Assembly (NCBI GenBank): GCA_029861675.1
Contig: JAOTYV010000276.1
Coordinates: 1-6,239 of the forward strand
Source: Alphaproteobacteria bacterium
GTDB taxonomy: Bacteria; Pseudomonadota; Alphaproteobacteria; UBA8366
Direction of reading: 5' to 3'
Length of the DNA stretch: 6,239 nucleotides
The notes below the pieces were generated by a model. It ran no database searches and was not told the origin of the DNA. It saw only the letters and a list, made by a program, of their open reading frames with translations. This document shows positions 4,624-6,239 of the stretch, piece after piece; position 1 is the first letter of the stretch, and every line of letters starts with the position of its first letter. A program made the translations under genes and the position numbers.

Positions 4624-6239
4624 CCGGTTGGGTCATTTCATTCTCTGAATTCGAGCCGGGGCAGCAGGGCGCCCGCGAAGCGTTGTGCACGCTCGGTAAT
4701 GGTTATTTCGGTACCCGCGGTGCGTTCGACGAAGCGCGCGCCGACGAGGTCCACTATCCGGGGACCTATATTGCCGGATGCTTTAATCGTTTAACGACCG
4801 AGATCGGAGAGCATGCTGTCGAGAATGAAGATATGGTCAATGCACCCAATTGGCTCCCGCTTGGGCTTCGCATCGCAGATGGTGATTGGCTCGATCTTGG
4901 GAAGATCAAGTGTACGGAATTTCGCCAAGAGCTCGATCTCAGAAATGGATTCCTGTCCCGCATCGTGAAGATTGACGATGACAGCGGCAGAATTACGCGC
5001 ATTGAAAGCCGCCGTTTCGTCCATATGGCCGAGCGGCATCTCGCCGGTTCGCAGGTTCGCATCATTCCGGAGAATTGGTCCGGTCCAATGCAAATTCTAT
5101 CGGCGATTGACGGGCGTGTCGAAAATCAGGGCGTGGAACGCTATCGCGACCTAAATGGCAAACACCTGCTGCCGATCGAAAGCGCGGTTATCGATGGCGA
5201 CGTTACCCACCTGAAGATGCAGACACGGCAATCCGGCATTCAAATCGCCGAGACCGCGCGAACGACGCTCCACCGCGACGGCACGACGATCGATGCTGAA
5301 TGCGAGGCGATCGAAGAACCCGACTTTGCGGGTCTTCGATATTTTGTCGAGGTGCATGAGGGACAGCCGCTGACAATCGAGAAAATCGTTTCGATTTACA
5401 CCTCCCGTGATCCGGCGATTTCGGAGTGCGGTTTGGCGTCGCGGGTGGCGGCTGAACAGGCCGGCGGCTTTGACGATCTCGCCACGACGCACAGCGCGCG
5501 CTGGCACACCCTTTGGCATTGGTTCGATATCGAGATCGGCAACAAAGCGGCGCCTGGTCCTGAAGATCCGAACATGATTTTGCGGCTGCACCTGTTCCAC
5601 GCATTGCAGGTCATGCCGAGCGGGTCGTTGAACGCCGATGTGGGCATACCCGCACGCGGTCTGCATGGGGAGGCCTATCGCGGCCATATCTTCTGGGACG
5701 AGTTGTTCGTGTTCCCCACCCTGAACCTCAGGCTGCCGGAAGCGACGCGATCACTCCTCATGTACCGCTACAACCGGCTGGCGACGGCGCGCCAGAATGC
5801 CCGGGACAGCGGTCATCGCGGCGCGCTTTTTCCCTGGCAGAGCGGGAGCGACGGCCGCGAGGAAAGCCAGAAACTGCATCTCAATCCGCGATCCGGCCGT
5901 TGGCTGCCGGACAACAGCGCGCTGCAACGGCATGTCAATGCGGCGATCGCCTACAACATCTGGCAGTATTTTCAGACAACACACGATGTCGAGTTTTTGA
6001 CATTCTACGGTGCGGAGATGTTTTTCGAAATTGCGCGATTTTGGGCGAGCCTGGCCGAATTCGACGAATCGGCCGGCCGCTACATGCTGCGCAACGTCAT
6101 GGGCCCGGACGAGTATCATGATTCCTATCCAGACGCGGACAAGCCGGGTCTTGACAATAATGCCTATACCAGTGCGATGGCGGCCTGGTCTCTGTGGCGC
6201 GCCGTCGAACTCATGACGATATTGCCGGAAGATTGCGCG
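4620..6239 (+). CDS. Glycoside hydrolase family 65 disaccharide phosphorylase (trehalose/kojibiose/maltose type), 3' partial
   Basis: GH65 phosphorylases split an alpha-glucosyl disaccharide with phosphate into beta-glucose-1-phosphate and glucose. The frame is open from the ATG at 4620 to the window end (540 codons); roughly 250 residues would be missing by comparison with the GH65 part of mycobacterial OtsB1. Residues about 10-270 fit the GH65 N-terminal beta-sandwich (LCTLGNGYFGTRGAFDE near residue 22). The (alpha/alpha)6 catalytic barrel starts near residue 320: GHIFWDELFVFP (F358-E361), FPWQSGSDGREES, and RNVMGPDEYHDSYP with E498 at the general-acid position of GH65 phosphorylases, then DNNAYT. 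The phosphate-binding residues lie downstream of the window, so phosphorylase versus hydrolase cannot be settled. The adjoining beta-phosphoglucomutase, which would consume beta-glucose-1-phosphate, and the trehalose phosphatase favour trehalose phosphorylase. It starts by ATGA overlap without a clear Shine-Dalgarno, implying translational coupling. Confidence 0.9.
   Translation, partial: MTGWVISFSEFEPGQQGAREALCTLGNGYFGTRGAFDEARADEVHYPGTYIAGCFNRLTTEIGEHAVENEDMVNAPNWLPLGLRIADGDWLDLGKIKCTEFRQELDLRNGFLSRIVKIDDDSGRITRIESRRFVHMAERHLAGSQVRIIPENWSGPMQILSAIDGRVENQGVERYRDLNGKHLLPIESAVIDGDVTHLKMQTRQSGIQIAETARTTLHRDGTTIDAECEAIEEPDFAGLRYFVEVHEGQPLTIEKIVSIYTSRDPAISECGLASRVAAEQAGGFDDLATTHSARWHTLWHWFDIEIGNKAAPGPEDPNMILRLHLFHALQVMPSGSLNADVGIPARGLHGEAYRGHIFWDELFVFPTLNLRLPEATRSLLMYRYNRLATARQNARDSGHRGALFPWQSGSDGREESQKLHLNPRSGRWLPDNSALQRHVNAAIAYNIWQYFQTTHDVEFLTFYGAEMFFEIARFWASLAEFDESAGRYMLRNVMGPDEYHDSYPDADKPGLDNNAYTSAMAAWSLWRAVELMTILPEDCA

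Noticed and set aside
1..6239. tRNA/rRNA genes, CRISPR arrays, insertion sequences or long repeats
   Set aside because: I saw no cloverleaf, spaced direct repeats, transposase or terminal inverted repeats in the window; it is almost fully occupied by protein-coding genes.

Overview
The window comes from a GC-rich bacterial genome, most likely an alphaproteobacterium. The ribosome-hibernation/cold-shock fusion protein, the 2-oxoacid dehydrogenase E2 followed by a small acyl carrier protein, and two FNR/FixK-type operator sequences all fit that group, but this assignment is inferred from gene content, not from a marker gene. All six genes lie on the + strand, tightly packed, and both ends of the window cut through genes.

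Layout. (1) Positions 1-1358: the C-terminal part of a lipoyl-bearing E2 acyltransferase, overlapping by ATGA with an 84-residue acyl carrier protein. (2) Positions 1359-1450: a short gap holding a near-consensus FNR/FixK box and a -10-like hexamer spaced as in a class II activated promoter. (3) Positions 1451-2825: an HPF/RaiA-type ribosome hibernation domain fused to a cold-shock domain, followed with an apparent short overlap by a stand-alone archaeo-eukaryotic-type primase-polymerase (Prim-Pol plus PriCT-like tail, no helicase). (4) Positions 2826-3015: a 190-base gap with a possible terminator hairpin and a second FNR/FixK-like box. (5) Positions 3016-6239: a beta-phosphoglucomutase/trehalose-6-phosphate phosphatase fusion, overlapping by ATGA with a family GH65 disaccharide phosphorylase that runs off the window.

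How the genes may work together. The last two genes carry, in the same order, the three modules that I recall being fused in one polypeptide in Mycobacterium tuberculosis OtsB1 (Rv2006), a member of the DosR hypoxia/dormancy regulon. Together with a ribosome hibernation factor and two FNR/FixK-like operators, this suggests a low-oxygen or stationary-phase survival locus: ribosome parking, trehalose turnover, and perhaps redirected acyl/pyruvate metabolism. The enzyme domains are clear from catalytic motifs. The regulon idea is inference from operators and context. The most unusual piece is the helicase-less primase-polymerase placed directly behind the hibernation factor.
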